A stretch of DNA of 63,741 bases, taken from the NCBI GenBank assembly GCA_027364735.1, contig DAHXOT010000028.1:1-63741 (forward strand), given 5' to 3'. The stretch is from Hydrotalea sp. (GTDB taxonomy: Bacteria > Bacteroidota > Bacteroidia > Chitinophagales > Chitinophagaceae). Below are positions 19,429-28,427 of this stretch, one piece after another. Positions within the stretch are counted from its first letter, which is position 1; each line of letters begins with the position of its first letter. A program made the translations under genes and the position numbers. The notes beneath the pieces are model-generated. The model worked only from the letters and a program-made list of their open reading frames with translations, was not told where the DNA came from and searched no databases.

Positions 19429-19756
19429 GAAAACAAATATAAGCTAAGTGTAGAAAGAGTTTTGTTTTTGTACCGGCATGTGGATTTCTTCTCACCTGCG
19501 GTTGCGTCGCACACTTGTACGGTGGATAACTATGGGAGCAGGATATATGTTTTACCGAAATGAAAAATTCAATCTCAAAATATGGATTTTAAATATTATT
19601 ATTTTTTGCTTAGTAACAGCTTTAGCATAAATTAGCGTGTTGTAAGCAATAAATTGGCGACCGTACAACTTTTATCCAATGTGACATTCTTTTGACTTTT
19701 CAACTAATTCTCACAACGAAATTTGCCTACCTTAGCGACATAGAAATTAAAAAGCC
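19429..19756. other. 328-bp gap between ftsK and the restriction-modification genes
   Basis: This gap holds the divergent promoter regions. Near 19486-19520 is a GC-richer stretch containing GGTTGCGTCGCAC, which recurs in part near 42380 and 50860. A 32-codon ORF (19532-19630, plus strand) encodes a hydrophobic segment (WILNIIIFCLVTALA). The ORF could be a remnant of a membrane protein but has no supporting context, so I do not call it a gene. I see no tRNA or att-like repeat. Confidence 0.5.
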
Positions 19757-21334
19757 ATGAGTGAGTTTTTGACAATAAAAGAAGCAAGTGTATGGGCTTC
19801 AGAGCATCTCAAAAAGGATATAACAACTTCTAACATTTCTTATCTGGTGAGTTACGGAAAGATAAGGAAGATAGGCGACAACGGCAGTTCACTCATCAAA
19901 AAAGATGACTTAGAAAAATACTACGCATCATTTTATGGCAAGCGAGAAATCAATTGGAAAGAACAACTGGGAAGTGATTTAAATTGGCATCTTTCGTTTG
20001 ATTATTTGAAAGAATCAGACACAACAAAACACATTCACCGACTTCATCCTTACAAAGGAAAATATATTCCACAGTTAGTTGAATATTTTCTTGACAACAA
20101 AACAGATGAGTTCAAAACAGAAACTTATTTTAAAAAAGGCGACATAGTTCTTGACCCATTTTGCGGTAGCGGAACAACGCTTGTGCAAGCAAACGAACTT
20201 GGCATCAATGCAGTTGGTATTGATGTTTCTGCATTTAATGCACAAATTTCTAACGCAAAAATTTTCAAGTATAATTTGTCAGATGTTCAACTAGAGTTGA
20301 ACATCATTAGCAATAAACTGAAACAGTTTATTGCTAACAGCTCAAACATAAAGTTTGAAGAAAGATTACTTGAGGAATTAAATATTCTTAACAGCAAATA
20401 TTTCCCTTCACCTGAATTCAAGCATTGGCTTAAAGACAAAAAAGTAAATGAGTATGAATACGCTGAGGAGAAAGTGAAAATGTTTCAACCAACTTTTGAC
20501 AAGTTAGTTGCTGAGTTCAAAATTCAAATCAATCAGAAAGAGCAGAAAACATTTTTGGACATTTGGTATTTGCAGCCAGTGAGAAACGAAATTGATTTTG
20601 TTTTCAATTTGGTTAAACAAATTGAAAATCCATCAACAAAAAAAATCGTCAGTATAATTTTAAGCAGAACTGTTCGGACTTGCAGAGCAACAACTCATGC
20701 CGACCTTGCAACATTGCTTCAACCAGTCAGCAACATATACTATTGCAGCAAACATGGAAAAATTTGCAAGCCATTGTTCTCAATTTACAGTTGGTGGGAA
20801 CGATACAGCAAAGACACTGTGAAAAGATTGGTTGAGTTTGACAAGTTGCGAACAAATACAAATCAGTTTTGCTTGACAGGAGATTCTCGAAGCATCAACA
20901 TTTTTGAACAGTTGGAAAATAAATTTCCTTCATTCGCTTTCCTTGCAAAGGAGAAAAAAATCAATGGAATTTTTTCTTCTCCGCCTTATGTTGGACTCAT
21001 TGACTACCACGAACAACATGCTTATGCTTACGATTTGTTTGGCTTTGAAAGACACGATGAATTAGAAATTGGACCGCTCGCAAAGAAGCAGTCCAAAGAA
21101 GCACAGCGACTTTATGTTGACGGAATTTCTGCCGTGCTAAATAATTGTAAGCAATTTTTAATAGACGATTATAATGTGTTTCTTGTTTCCAATGACAAGT
21201 TTAATCTTTATCCAACCATTGCCAAGAATGCAGGAATGAAAATCGTAAATCAATTCAAGCGACCAGTATTAAACAGAACAGAGAAAGACAAAGCGGCTTA
21301 CTCTGAAATTATTTTTCACCTAAAAAATATTTAA
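19757..21334 (+). CDS. DNA methyltransferase of a type II restriction-modification system
   Basis: The 525-residue modification enzyme transfers methyl groups from S-adenosylmethionine to an adenine or cytosine amino group. Residues about 3-55 look like a MerR/excisionase-type helix-turn-helix (FLTIKEASVWASE). The SAM motif I DPFCGSGTTLVQANE is near residue 132 and catalytic motif IV SSPPY near 407. The approximately 270 residues between them probably hold the target-recognition part (alpha-like order). SPPY suggests N4-cytosine or N6-adenine methylation. It is followed, 2 bases after its stop, by the nuclease gene. Leucine codon use (more TTG/CTT) differs from its neighbours. Confidence 0.93.
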   Translation: MSEFLTIKEASVWASEHLKKDITTSNISYLVSYGKIRKIGDNGSSLIKKDDLEKYYASFYGKREINWKEQLGSDLNWHLSFDYLKESDTTKHIHRLHPYKGKYIPQLVEYFLDNKTDEFKTETYFKKGDIVLDPFCGSGTTLVQANELGINAVGIDVSAFNAQISNAKIFKYNLSDVQLELNIISNKLKQFIANSSNIKFEERLLEELNILNSKYFPSPEFKHWLKDKKVNEYEYAEEKVKMFQPTFDKLVAEFKIQINQKEQKTFLDIWYLQPVRNEIDFVFNLVKQIENPSTKKIVSIILSRTVRTCRATTHADLATLLQPVSNIYYCSKHGKICKPLFSIYSWWERYSKDTVKRLVEFDKLRTNTNQFCLTGDSRSINIFEQLENKFPSFAFLAKEKKINGIFSSPPYVGLIDYHEQHAYAYDLFGFERHDELEIGPLAKKQSKEAQRLYVDGISAVLNNCKQFLIDDYNVFLVSNDKFNLYPTIAKNAGMKIVNQFKRPVLNRTEKDKAAYSEIIFHLKNI

Positions 21335-21336
21335 GA

Positions 21337-22113
21337 GTGGCTCTAACAGAAACACAAATCAAACAAACGGAAAATGTAGTTCGTGAAAGTTTAAGGAAGA
21401 GATTCAAAACTTACAATCCAGAACCAGCATACATGCCTTTTCACACACGGCTTTTAGGTAAAGACCGTTTGGCTCTCTACGCTTTTATCCATTCGTTGAA
21501 CACAAACTTTGGAACAATAATTTTTGAACCTGTTGCTTTATCACTTGCATCAACAACTTTTTTAAGTGCTGAATCGCAAGCAACAGCAGGAACAGAAATA
21601 AGCGAAGGTGCTCAAAGGGTTATTCAACAAATCATGGATGGCTTATCAACCGCAGTTAGTTCTCCAAACAAACCAGAGGAGATTAAAAAGATTCGGAAAG
21701 TTTGTAGAGAAGGAAACATGATTAAAGTAAAGCCAACAAAAGTTGATTTGAAATTAGTTAGCAAGGATAATGAGATTTTTCTCTTTGATATCAAGACAGC
21801 CAAGCCAAACGCAGGTGGATTCAAAGAATTTAAACGAACACTTTTAGAGTGGGTTGCTGCTAGTCTTGCAGCAGATCCGAAAGTAAAAGTGAATACGATA
21901 ATTGCAATTCCATATAATCCATACGAACCCGAACCTTACAACCGTTGGACAATGCGAGGCATGTTAGATTTGGAAAAAGAATTGAAAGTTGCAAATGAAT
22001 TTTGGGATTTTGTTGGCGGTGTTGGTGCTTATCAAAACTTGCTTGACTGCTTTGAGAGAGTTGGAATTGAACTACGAAATGAAATTGATGAATTCTTTAA
22101 ACGATATAATTAA
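21337..22113 (+). CDS. TdeIII-family type II restriction endonuclease
   Basis: The 258-residue protein matches the TdeIII restriction enzyme family as I remember it throughout its length (PFHTRLLGKDRLALYAFIHSLNT, RKVCREGN, LIAIPYNPYEPEPYNRWTMRGMLDLE-like segments). The nuclease core is a PD-(D/E)xK variant: Asp in KVDLKL, then FDIKTAKPN. Founding members, as I recall, cut GGNCC; the specificity here is not proved. Translation starts at a GTG two bases after the methyltransferase stop, which favours making the methylase first. Codon use agrees with the methylase and differs from the flanking genes. Confidence 0.9.
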   Translation: MALTETQIKQTENVVRESLRKRFKTYNPEPAYMPFHTRLLGKDRLALYAFIHSLNTNFGTIIFEPVALSLASTTFLSAESQATAGTEISEGAQRVIQQIMDGLSTAVSSPNKPEEIKKIRKVCREGNMIKVKPTKVDLKLVSKDNEIFLFDIKTAKPNAGGFKEFKRTLLEWVAASLAADPKVKVNTIIAIPYNPYEPEPYNRWTMRGMLDLEKELKVANEFWDFVGGVGAYQNLLDCFERVGIELRNEIDEFFKRYN

Positions 22114-22220
22114 TAACAACGCAGAAAAATTAAAAGCTGCTTAGATTAGGTTCTTTGCTCCAGCAATAAAATTTAAAGCTCATTTTCAAGCTTCTTTTAA
22201 AAATCATTTTTATAACATTT

Positions 22221-22604
22221 TCATTTCTTAATTCCTAGCAATAAACAAATCCAGCCTGCAATAAAAAACAATCCGCCAATAGGTGTAATGGGGCCAACCC
22301 AATTTAATCCGCTAACATTAGTGGCTGTTTTATAGGTAAGTACATACAAAGATCCACTGAATAATAAAATGCCTATTATAAAAAAAATACCGGCATAATT
22401 TAACAGCTTTGCTGAAAAATCTTTATACAATATTCCAACAAGTGCCAATGCAAATACATGATAAAACTGATACCGAACGGCTGTTTCGAAAATTTTTAAT
22501 GAATTATCGTCTACTAATTGTTTTAAGCCATGTGCACCAAATGCACCCAGTGCAACGCTTAATGCACCAAGAAATGTAGCGGTTCGTAAATAGCCTTTAT
22601 GCAT
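22221..22604 (-). CDS. DUF423 family small membrane protein
   Basis: The 127-residue protein has four membrane helices and the DUF423 signature ATFLGALSVALGAFGAHGLKQ near its N-terminus. Its C-terminal half includes WVGPITPIGGLFFIAGWICLLLG. I chose the start MHKGYLRTA at 22604 because DUF423 proteins begin there. An ATG at 22649 that overlaps the aroK stop (TAATG) would add 15 residues of low-complexity sequence and is the alternative. Its function is unknown. It is probably co-transcribed with shikimate kinase. Confidence 0.88.
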   Translation of the reverse strand: MHKGYLRTATFLGALSVALGAFGAHGLKQLVDDNSLKIFETAVRYQFYHVFALALVGILYKDFSAKLLNYAGIFFIIGILLFSGSLYVLTYKTATNVSGLNWVGPITPIGGLFFIAGWICLLLGIKK

Positions 22605-22648
22605 AAAGAAGTTTGAAAAGTTTAAGAGTTTTAAAAGTTGAAGGAACA

Positions 22649-23197
22649 TTAAGCATTCAACAATTGCAAAATACTTTTTAAATTAATTTCGTTTCCCTGT
22701 AAATGAATTTTGCATAGTGAATAATAGGGCTTTCTTTCTTCTAACTTTTTTGAAAGAAAATCGTTCAATTCATCGTCGGTTAAATTTTTTATTAACGGAC
22801 GATGAGTTTTTTCTGGCTTCAATCTTTCAATTAAAATATTTATTGCTTCATCAATCCATATCGTTATACCATGCTTATTCATCCATTTCATATTATCATG
22901 AAAGCAAGGAGTACCGCCGCCTGTAGCTAATACAAATGATTGATTTTCTGTAACCCATTTCAACATTTTTGATTCTGCATTGCGGAAATAAGTTTCTCCA
23001 TCGCTTGAAAAAATATCGGCAATAGATTTTTTTTCATTCATTTCAACTAAATAATCTAAATCGTATCCGCTGCATGCAAGTTTTTTAGATAATTGTTTGC
23101 ACCAAAAACTTTTTCCACTTCCCATCATACCAATGAGGAAGATTCGTGGATGTGCAGATGTGTGCATGTGCAGATTATTTGAATTAGAAATTTTCAA
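22649..23197 (-). CDS. aroK: Shikimate kinase
   Basis: The 182-residue P-loop kinase phosphorylates shikimate at O3, step five of the chorismate pathway. Walker A is GMMGSGKS, the shikimate/ATP residues lie in YDLDYLVE and the second glycine-rich motif is LATGGGTPC. A lid Arg segment (EKTHRPLI) is also present. A second ATG (MHTSAHPR) ten residues in is a possible alternative start. The gene is about 20 kb from the main aromatic cluster; aroE and the dehydroquinate dehydratase gene are not in the window. DUF423 lies directly downstream. Confidence 0.95.
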   Translation of the reverse strand: MKISNSNNLHMHTSAHPRIFLIGMMGSGKSFWCKQLSKKLACSGYDLDYLVEMNEKKSIADIFSSDGETYFRNAESKMLKWVTENQSFVLATGGGTPCFHDNMKWMNKHGITIWIDEAINILIERLKPEKTHRPLIKNLTDDELNDFLSKKLEERKPYYSLCKIHLQGNEINLKSILQLLNA

Positions 23198-23268
23198 GCA
23201 GTAAGATATTGAAAAGGTAAGTTAACAATCAAATTTTCCTGAGCTGTAATACAATTTTCATCTGCACA

Positions 23269-24453
23269 TTACTTAAAAGCATTTAATCCTGTTACATCCA
23301 TTCCTGTAATCAATAAGTGAATATCGTGTGTTCCTTCATAAGTAATAACACTCTCTAAATTCATCATGTGCCGCATAATACTATATTCTCCTGTAATGCC
23401 CATTCCGCCTAACATTTGGCGTGCATCTCGTGCAATATTCGCTGCTATTTCGCAACTATTTCTTTTAGCCATACTTACTTGTTGCGGAGTTACTTTTCCT
23501 TCATTCATTAAAACGCCTAAACGCCAAACCAATAACTGAGCTTTAGTAATTTCTGTTATCATTTCGGCGAGTTTTTTTTGTTGCAATTGAAAACCTGCAA
23601 TAGGCTTACCAAATTGATATCTTTCTTTGGCATAACGCAAAGCCGTATCGTAACAATCCATTGCCACACCAATAGTTCCCCATGCAATACCATAGCGAGC
23701 TTTGGTTAAACAACCTAATGGTCCTTTCAATCCTCGTACGCCGGGCAATATATTTTCTTTCGGAACTTTTACATTATCAAACACTAATTCGCCGGTAGCA
23801 CTGGCTCGTAAACTCCATTTACCATGTGTGGTAGGAGTAGAAAATCCTTCCATACCTCTTTCAACAATTAATCCTGTAATAACGCCAGCTTCATCTTTAG
23901 CCCATACCACTGCAATATTTGCAAATGGTGCGTTGCTAATCCACATTTTAGCACCATTTAAAATAACATAATCACCGGCATCTTTAATATTGGTTAACAT
24001 GCTGGATGGATCGCTCCCATGATTGGGCTCGGTTAAACCAAAACAACCAAGCATTTCGCCACTTGCCAATTTGGGTAAATAGTGATTTTTCTGTTTTTCG
24101 CTTCCGTACGCATATATTGGAAACATGACCAAACTTCCCTGAACACTTGCTGTAGAACGAATGCCACTATCGCCTCGCTCTAATTCTTGCATCATTAATC
24201 CATAACTAATATAATCTAAACCACCACCACCATATTGAACCGGGACTGTAGGTCCAAAACATCCCAACTCTCCCAATTGCTTTACTATTTGCTGCGGAAA
24301 TTCGGCACGTTGGGCATAATCCTCGATAATGGGAGATATTTCTCGTTTTACATAACTACGAACGGCATCTCGAACCATTTTATGTTCTTCGGTTAATAAT
24401 TCATCTAATAAATAATAATCGGGTGATTGAAATAAATCTGCTTTAACAGCCAT
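23269..24453 (-). CDS. gcdH: Acyl-CoA dehydrogenase, glutaryl-CoA dehydrogenase type
   Basis: The 394-residue FAD enzyme is of the glutaryl-CoA dehydrogenase branch. The signatures are AMLGCFGLTEPNHGSDP-like (MLGCFGLTEPNHGSDPSSM), RYQFGKPIAGFQLQQKKLAEM and the catalytic base in SVITYEGTHDIHLLITG, where YEGTHDIH is typical of GcdH. It would oxidise and decarboxylate glutaryl-CoA to crotonyl-CoA, late in lysine and tryptophan breakdown. It is a single gene with its own candidate promoter. A saccharopine dehydrogenase-like gene lies 2.3 kb away, which may be functionally linked. Confidence 0.87.
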   Translation of the reverse strand: MAVKADLFQSPDYYLLDELLTEEHKMVRDAVRSYVKREISPIIEDYAQRAEFPQQIVKQLGELGCFGPTVPVQYGGGGLDYISYGLMMQELERGDSGIRSTASVQGSLVMFPIYAYGSEKQKNHYLPKLASGEMLGCFGLTEPNHGSDPSSMLTNIKDAGDYVILNGAKMWISNAPFANIAVVWAKDEAGVITGLIVERGMEGFSTPTTHGKWSLRASATGELVFDNVKVPKENILPGVRGLKGPLGCLTKARYGIAWGTIGVAMDCYDTALRYAKERYQFGKPIAGFQLQQKKLAEMITEITKAQLLVWRLGVLMNEGKVTPQQVSMAKRNSCEIAANIARDARQMLGGMGITGEYSIMRHMMNLESVITYEGTHDIHLLITGMDVTGLNAFK

Positions 24454-24522
24454 ATTATTTAAAATTTATAATTTGATACTAATAATTTTTTGCGATTCGT
24501 AAAGTTGCCACTATCTAATCAA

Positions 24523-24555
24523 CAAATTTAATGCGAAGCATACAGCCTTCATCAA
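24523..24555 (-). promoter_or_regulatory. Candidate promoter of the acyl-CoA dehydrogenase gene
   Basis: On the minus strand, TAAATTTG (24530-24523) matches the Bacteroidota -7 consensus TAnnTTTG. A TTTG-like -33 element (TTG at 24555-24553) lies 22 bases upstream, slightly longer than the usual 19-21. The resulting leader would be about 65 bases. Confidence 0.5.
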
Positions 24556-24612
24556 ATCAGTGTATATTTATTTTAAAGGAAAAATGATTATACATAACCC
24601 CAACTACCTAAC

Positions 24613-25854
24613 ATGCATTTGGTAAACCAACATCAACCCGGTTCTAAAAAATTATGGTGGCATGCCGTTATTACCCATTTAACGTTTTATGTTTTAATAG
24701 CTATTATTACTGCAATATTATTGGGACATTTTTATCCATCAACGGCTATTAAGATGGATTTTTGGGGTAAATATTTTGTTGATATTATCAAATTATTTAT
24801 TAATCCAATTATCTTCCTCACAATTGTGTTAGGCATTAGCAGTATTGGAAATTTGAAAAAAGTAGGAAGAATTGGTATTAAGGCATTAATTTATTTTGAA
24901 GTTGTTACAACTTTTTCTTTATTCATTGGCATTGCTGTTGGATACATTTTTAAACCCGGCAAAATTGAAAAAACAAATTTACAAGCCGGCGATGCTTCGA
25001 AGTTTACAGAAGCAGCAAGTACGCATTTTAATTGGATACAATTTTTTGAAGCAAACCTTACATTACAAGTTTTATTGGCTGCTATTGTAATTGGTATTAT
25101 TATAAACTATATTTCACAACGCTTAATAATAATTCGCTTTTTAGAAAAAATAGCTCACTACGTTTTTCTTGCATTAAAATATGTTATGTATTTAGCACCC
25201 ATTGGGGCCTTTGGCGGAATGGCATTTACTATTGGAAAATTTGGTTTACATACACTTATTCCATTGGCTAAATTAATGGGCTGTATTTATATTACTTGTA
25301 TTGTATTTGTTTTTGTAGTTCTGGGAAGTATTTTAAGATATTATAAGATAAATATTTGGCATTATTTAAAAGAAATTAAAGACGAATTGCTGATTGTACT
25401 TGGCACTTCATCTTCCGAAGCTGCTCTTCCCTCTATGATGAAAAAATTACAAGAAATGGGATGCAGCAAATCGGTAGTTGGATTGGTAATACCTACCGGC
25501 TATTCTTTTAACTTGGATGGCACATCTATTTACTTATCTATGGCTGTTATTTTTATAGCACAGTTATATAACGTGCCATTAAGTTTTGGAGAACTATTAA
25601 TGATTATTTTAATTTTAATGCTTACATCGAAAGGTGCTGCGGGTGTTACCGGAAGCGGCTTTATAACATTGGCTACTACCTTAGCAGCACTGCATAAAAT
25701 TCCTATAGAAGGATTGGCATTTTTATTAGGAATTGATAAATTTATGAGCGAAGCAAGAGCCATAACTAATTTGATTGGCAATGGAGCCGCAACATTAATC
25801 ATTGCAAAAAGTGAAAACGAATTTTTACATGCTACTGCACCTTCGCCCTTATAA
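24613..25854 (+). CDS. Dicarboxylate/amino acid:cation symporter (DAACS, GltP/DctA type)
   Basis: The 413-residue transporter has about eight helices and two re-entrant loops. The family signatures are [16 protein letters not shown] (loop HP1), [18 protein letters not shown] (helix 7) and the HP2 region [20 protein letters not shown]. It imports glutamate, aspartate or C4-dicarboxylates with Na+ or H+. Which substrate it carries cannot be told from the sequence. Its last six bases overlap the convergent pyrF gene. Confidence 0.93.
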   Translation: MHLVNQHQPGSKKLWWHAVITHLTFYVLIAIITAILLGHFYPSTAIKMDFWGKYFVDIIKLFINPIIFLTIVLGISSIGNLKKVGRIGIKALIYFEVVTTFSLFIGIAVGYIFKPGKIEKTNLQAGDASKFTEAASTHFNWIQFFEANLTLQVLLAAIVIGIIINYISQRLIIIRFLEKIAHYVFLALKYVMYLAPIGAFGGMAFTIGKFGLHTLIPLAKLMGCIYITCIVFVFVVLGSILRYYKINIWHYLKEIKDELLIVLGTSSSEAALPSMMKKLQEMGCSKSVVGLVIPTGYSFNLDGTSIYLSMAVIFIAQLYNVPLSFGELLMIILILMLTSKGAAGVTGSGFITLATTLAALHKIPIEGLAFLLGIDKFMSEARAITNLIGNGAATLIIAKSENEFLHATAPSPL

Positions 25855-26661
25855 ATATTCCTCTAAATAGTTACTCATTTCTATTTGATATTGACGAGCA
25901 ACTTTTGCAGCTTCTTCGGCAAAATTTTCGCCATGGCTTGCAAAAATAATTGAGCGACTAACATTTACTAATAAGCCTACTTCTTTATTCATTCCATATT
26001 TACTTACCTCTTGCAAACTACCACCTTGTGCCCCCACACCGGGTACCAATAAAAAATGATTAGGGATAATTTTTCTAATATTTGCCAGTTCACTTGCTTG
26101 TGTTGCACCAATTACAAACATTAAATTATTTTCAGTACCCCAAGTAATAGCAGTTTGTAATACCTTCTCGTATAAAAAACTATTTCCTATTTTTTGCAAC
26201 TCAAAATTATTGGCACTTTTATTAGAAGTTAAACCCAATAAAATGGTTGTTTTATTGGTATATTCTAAAAACGGTTTAACACTATCTGCTCCCATATAAG
26301 GAGCAACTGTAACCGCATCAAATGGCAAAGTTTCGAAAAATGTTTTAGCATATTGAGCAGAAGTATTACCAATATCGCCACGCTTAGCATCGGCAATGGT
26401 AAAATGCTCAGATGAAATGTATTGCAAAGTTTGTTCCATCGCTTCCCATCCTTTTAAACCTTGCGATTCATAAAATGCAGTATTAATTTTATAACTCACA
26501 CAAAAATCTTTCGTAGCATCAATAATTGCCTTGTTAAATTCAAAAACAGGATGCTTGGTTGTTTGTAAATGTTTAGGAATTTTTTGAATGTCGGTATCTA
26601 ATCCTATACAGAGAAAAGATTTTTTTTGTTGAATTTTTTCTATTAATTGCATTTTATTCAT
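25849..26661 (-). CDS. pyrF: Orotidine 5'-phosphate decarboxylase, type 2
   Basis: With the start MNKMQLIEK at 26661 the enzyme has 270 residues; an ATG at 26676 would add five residues (MYFRS) overlapping the divergent gene. It decarboxylates OMP to UMP in pyrimidine synthesis. Family 2 features are FLCIGLDTD at the N-terminus, the catalytic [26 protein letters not shown] and [11 protein letters not shown] near the C-terminus. The length suits the long type 2 branch. It is convergent with the symporter (6-base overlap) and divergent from the saccharopine dehydrogenase-like gene. Confidence 0.95.
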   Translation of the reverse strand: MNKMQLIEKIQQKKSFLCIGLDTDIQKIPKHLQTTKHPVFEFNKAIIDATKDFCVSYKINTAFYESQGLKGWEAMEQTLQYISSEHFTIADAKRGDIGNTSAQYAKTFFETLPFDAVTVAPYMGADSVKPFLEYTNKTTILLGLTSNKSANNFELQKIGNSFLYEKVLQTAITWGTENNLMFVIGATQASELANIRKIIPNHFLLVPGVGAQGGSLQEVSKYGMNKEVGLLVNVSRSIIFASHGENFAEEAAKVARQYQIEMSNYLEEYL

Positions 26662-26740
26662 GCTGCGAAAATACAATGCAGTTAAAAGATTTCGACATAA
26701 ATTTATCCATTCATTAAATCAACTCATTAAAACACCAAAT

Positions 26741-27865
26741 ATGAAAATTGCAATTTTAGGCAGTGGTATGGTTGGGCGAGCTATAGCATTAGATTTAGCA
26801 GCGTCATTTGATATTACTTCATTTGATATGAATGAACAAAACCTGAAAATTTTGAATGACAGAAATCCTTCTATTCAAACAAAAAAAGTAGATTTAAAGC
26901 AGTATGTACAATATAAAGAATGGCTGCACAATTTCGATTTGGTAGTTACGGCTGTTCCCGGATTTATGGGATTTGAAACTTTAAAAATAGTGATAGAGTG
27001 CGAAAAAAATGTGGCAGATATTTCTTTCTTTCCCGAAAATGCTTTGCAATTACACAATTTGGCTAAAGAAAAAAACGTAACCGTTATTACCGATATTGGC
27101 GTAGCTCCGGGCATTCCTAATTTAATTTTAGGAAGATTAAATGAAGAAATGACAATTGAAAATTTTGAGTTTTATGTTGGCGGATTACCCAAATTACGAA
27201 AAAAGCCTTTTGAATATAAAGCACCTTTCTCGCCTGTTGATGTTATTGAAGAATACACAAGGCCCGCTCGCTTAAAAGAAAACGGATTCATAATTAGTAA
27301 ACCCGCATTAACCGATAGAAGACATATTTATTTTGATGAAATAGGAACTTTAGAAGCATTTAATACCGATGGCTTACGCAGCATTCTATTAACCATGCCA
27401 CATATTCCTTCAATAAAAGAACAAACTTTAAGATACCCCGGACATATTGATTTAATTATTGCACTAAAAGAAGCCGGTTTTTTTAGTGATGAAAAAATAA
27501 GCATAAAAGAACATACAACTATTTCTCCTTTAGATTTTACATCGGCCATACTGTTTAAAGATTGGAAATTAGAGGCAGAAGAAGAAGAATTAACTGTATT
27601 AAAAGTTATTGTGGAAGGTGAAAAAAATAAAGAAAAAGTAAGATTTGAATATAATTTACTTGACAGATACGATGCTGTTACAAAAATATCATCTATGAGC
27701 AGAACAACAGGCTATACTTGTACTGCTGCTGTTAATTTAATTGCTAAAAAGCTTTTTACAGAAAAAGGTGTATTTCCACCAGAACTTGTAGGAAAAGATG
27801 CAACCTGCTTCAATTACGCAATGAATCATTTAAAAGAAAGGAATATTATCATCTCACAAAAATAG
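26741..27865 (+). CDS. Saccharopine dehydrogenase family protein
   Basis: With the ATG at 26741 the protein has 374 residues and starts directly with the NAD(P)-binding motif MKIAILGSGMVGRAIALDLA; a frame extension to 26660 would add 27 residues over the pyrF promoter region. The domain order is a Rossmann fold (1-125), a catalytic domain with ITDIGVAPGIPNLILG, then a return segment with SRTTGYTCTAAVN. Related enzymes act on saccharopine in lysine metabolism or on carboxynorspermidine. Context (glutaryl-CoA dehydrogenase nearby) favours lysine catabolism, an inference. A strong terminator follows. Confidence 0.87.
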   Translation: MKIAILGSGMVGRAIALDLAASFDITSFDMNEQNLKILNDRNPSIQTKKVDLKQYVQYKEWLHNFDLVVTAVPGFMGFETLKIVIECEKNVADISFFPENALQLHNLAKEKNVTVITDIGVAPGIPNLILGRLNEEMTIENFEFYVGGLPKLRKKPFEYKAPFSPVDVIEEYTRPARLKENGFIISKPALTDRRHIYFDEIGTLEAFNTDGLRSILLTMPHIPSIKEQTLRYPGHIDLIIALKEAGFFSDEKISIKEHTTISPLDFTSAILFKDWKLEAEEEELTVLKVIVEGEKNKEKVRFEYNLLDRYDAVTKISSMSRTTGYTCTAAVNLIAKKLFTEKGVFPPELVGKDATCFNYAMNHLKERNIIISQK

Positions 27866-27880
27866 TTGTAGCAAATCAAT

Positions 27881-27907
27881 AACCTCCGGCTTAATCAACC
27901 GGAGGTT
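27881..27907 (+). terminator. Hairpin terminator after the saccharopine dehydrogenase-like gene
   Basis: A perfect 9-bp stem, AACCTCCGG at 27881-27889 and CCGGAGGTT at 27899-27907, has a 9-base loop. It lies 16 bases after the stop. The T-run is weak, but the position between convergent genes fits a terminator. Confidence 0.7.
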
Positions 27908-27941
27908 CACAGAACCATTCACATCAAAACAATCTCAGTAA

Positions 27942-28199
27942 CTAATCGTTACATTGAATGTTACAGCCATTGGGGGTAGGCTTACCTATCGCTTCAACGG
28001 TATATCCCTTATTCACATCTACCCAAAAAAATTGAGTTGTGTAATAATGATGAATATATAATTGATCTCCTTTACAGCAAGTATAATCTAATCGGTTATT
28101 ATAATGTTTACCAAACATATTGGTATACGGTGCAGTAATTGCTGCTAAAGAAACAGCTACTATTACAAATGCAATATTTAGTTTTAATTTAGATAACAT
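27942..28199 (-). CDS. Small secreted or membrane-anchored protein, unknown
   Basis: The 85-residue protein has a hydrophobic N-terminal segment (about 7-24) that may be a signal peptide or anchor. A Tyr/His-rich soluble part follows with four cysteines (CC, then CNIQC near the end) that could form two disulfides. I recognise no family. It is a single gene flanked by the terminator of the convergent neighbour and by the amylase terminator upstream. Codon use looks native. Confidence 0.6.
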   Translation of the reverse strand: MLSKLKLNIAFVIVAVSLAAITAPYTNMFGKHYNNRLDYTCCKGDQLYIHHYYTTQFFWVDVNKGYTVEAIGKPTPNGCNIQCND

Positions 28200-28363
28200 A
28201 ACACAAGATTTTATAGTATAGAATTGGATTTTTATTGAGCCATAAACAATAATTCCATAATTGTACCAAATAAGTTTACTTTATTAAACTATTGATAATC
28301 AATTACCTAATAATTTATTGCAGGAACGTTATAGTTCTAATTTGAGAGTTTTCATCCATTTCT

Positions 28364-28400
28364 TGGAAAAAAATAAGCCGCCTGTTAAGGCAGCTTATTC
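28364..28400 (-). terminator. Terminator of the amylase gene
   Basis: The stem AATAAGCCGCC (28372-28382) pairs with GGCAGCTTATT (28389-28399) with one mismatch. On the minus strand it is followed by TTTTTTT. It lies 28 bases downstream of the GH13 stop codon. Confidence 0.85.
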
Positions 28401-28427
28401 AATAATAAAACAGTTTGTAGTTTTAAT

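Noticed and set aside
26660-26740. N-terminal extension of the saccharopine dehydrogenase-like protein
   Set aside because: The 27 extra residues overlap the pyrF start region, and the Rossmann motif begins properly at the ATG at 26741.
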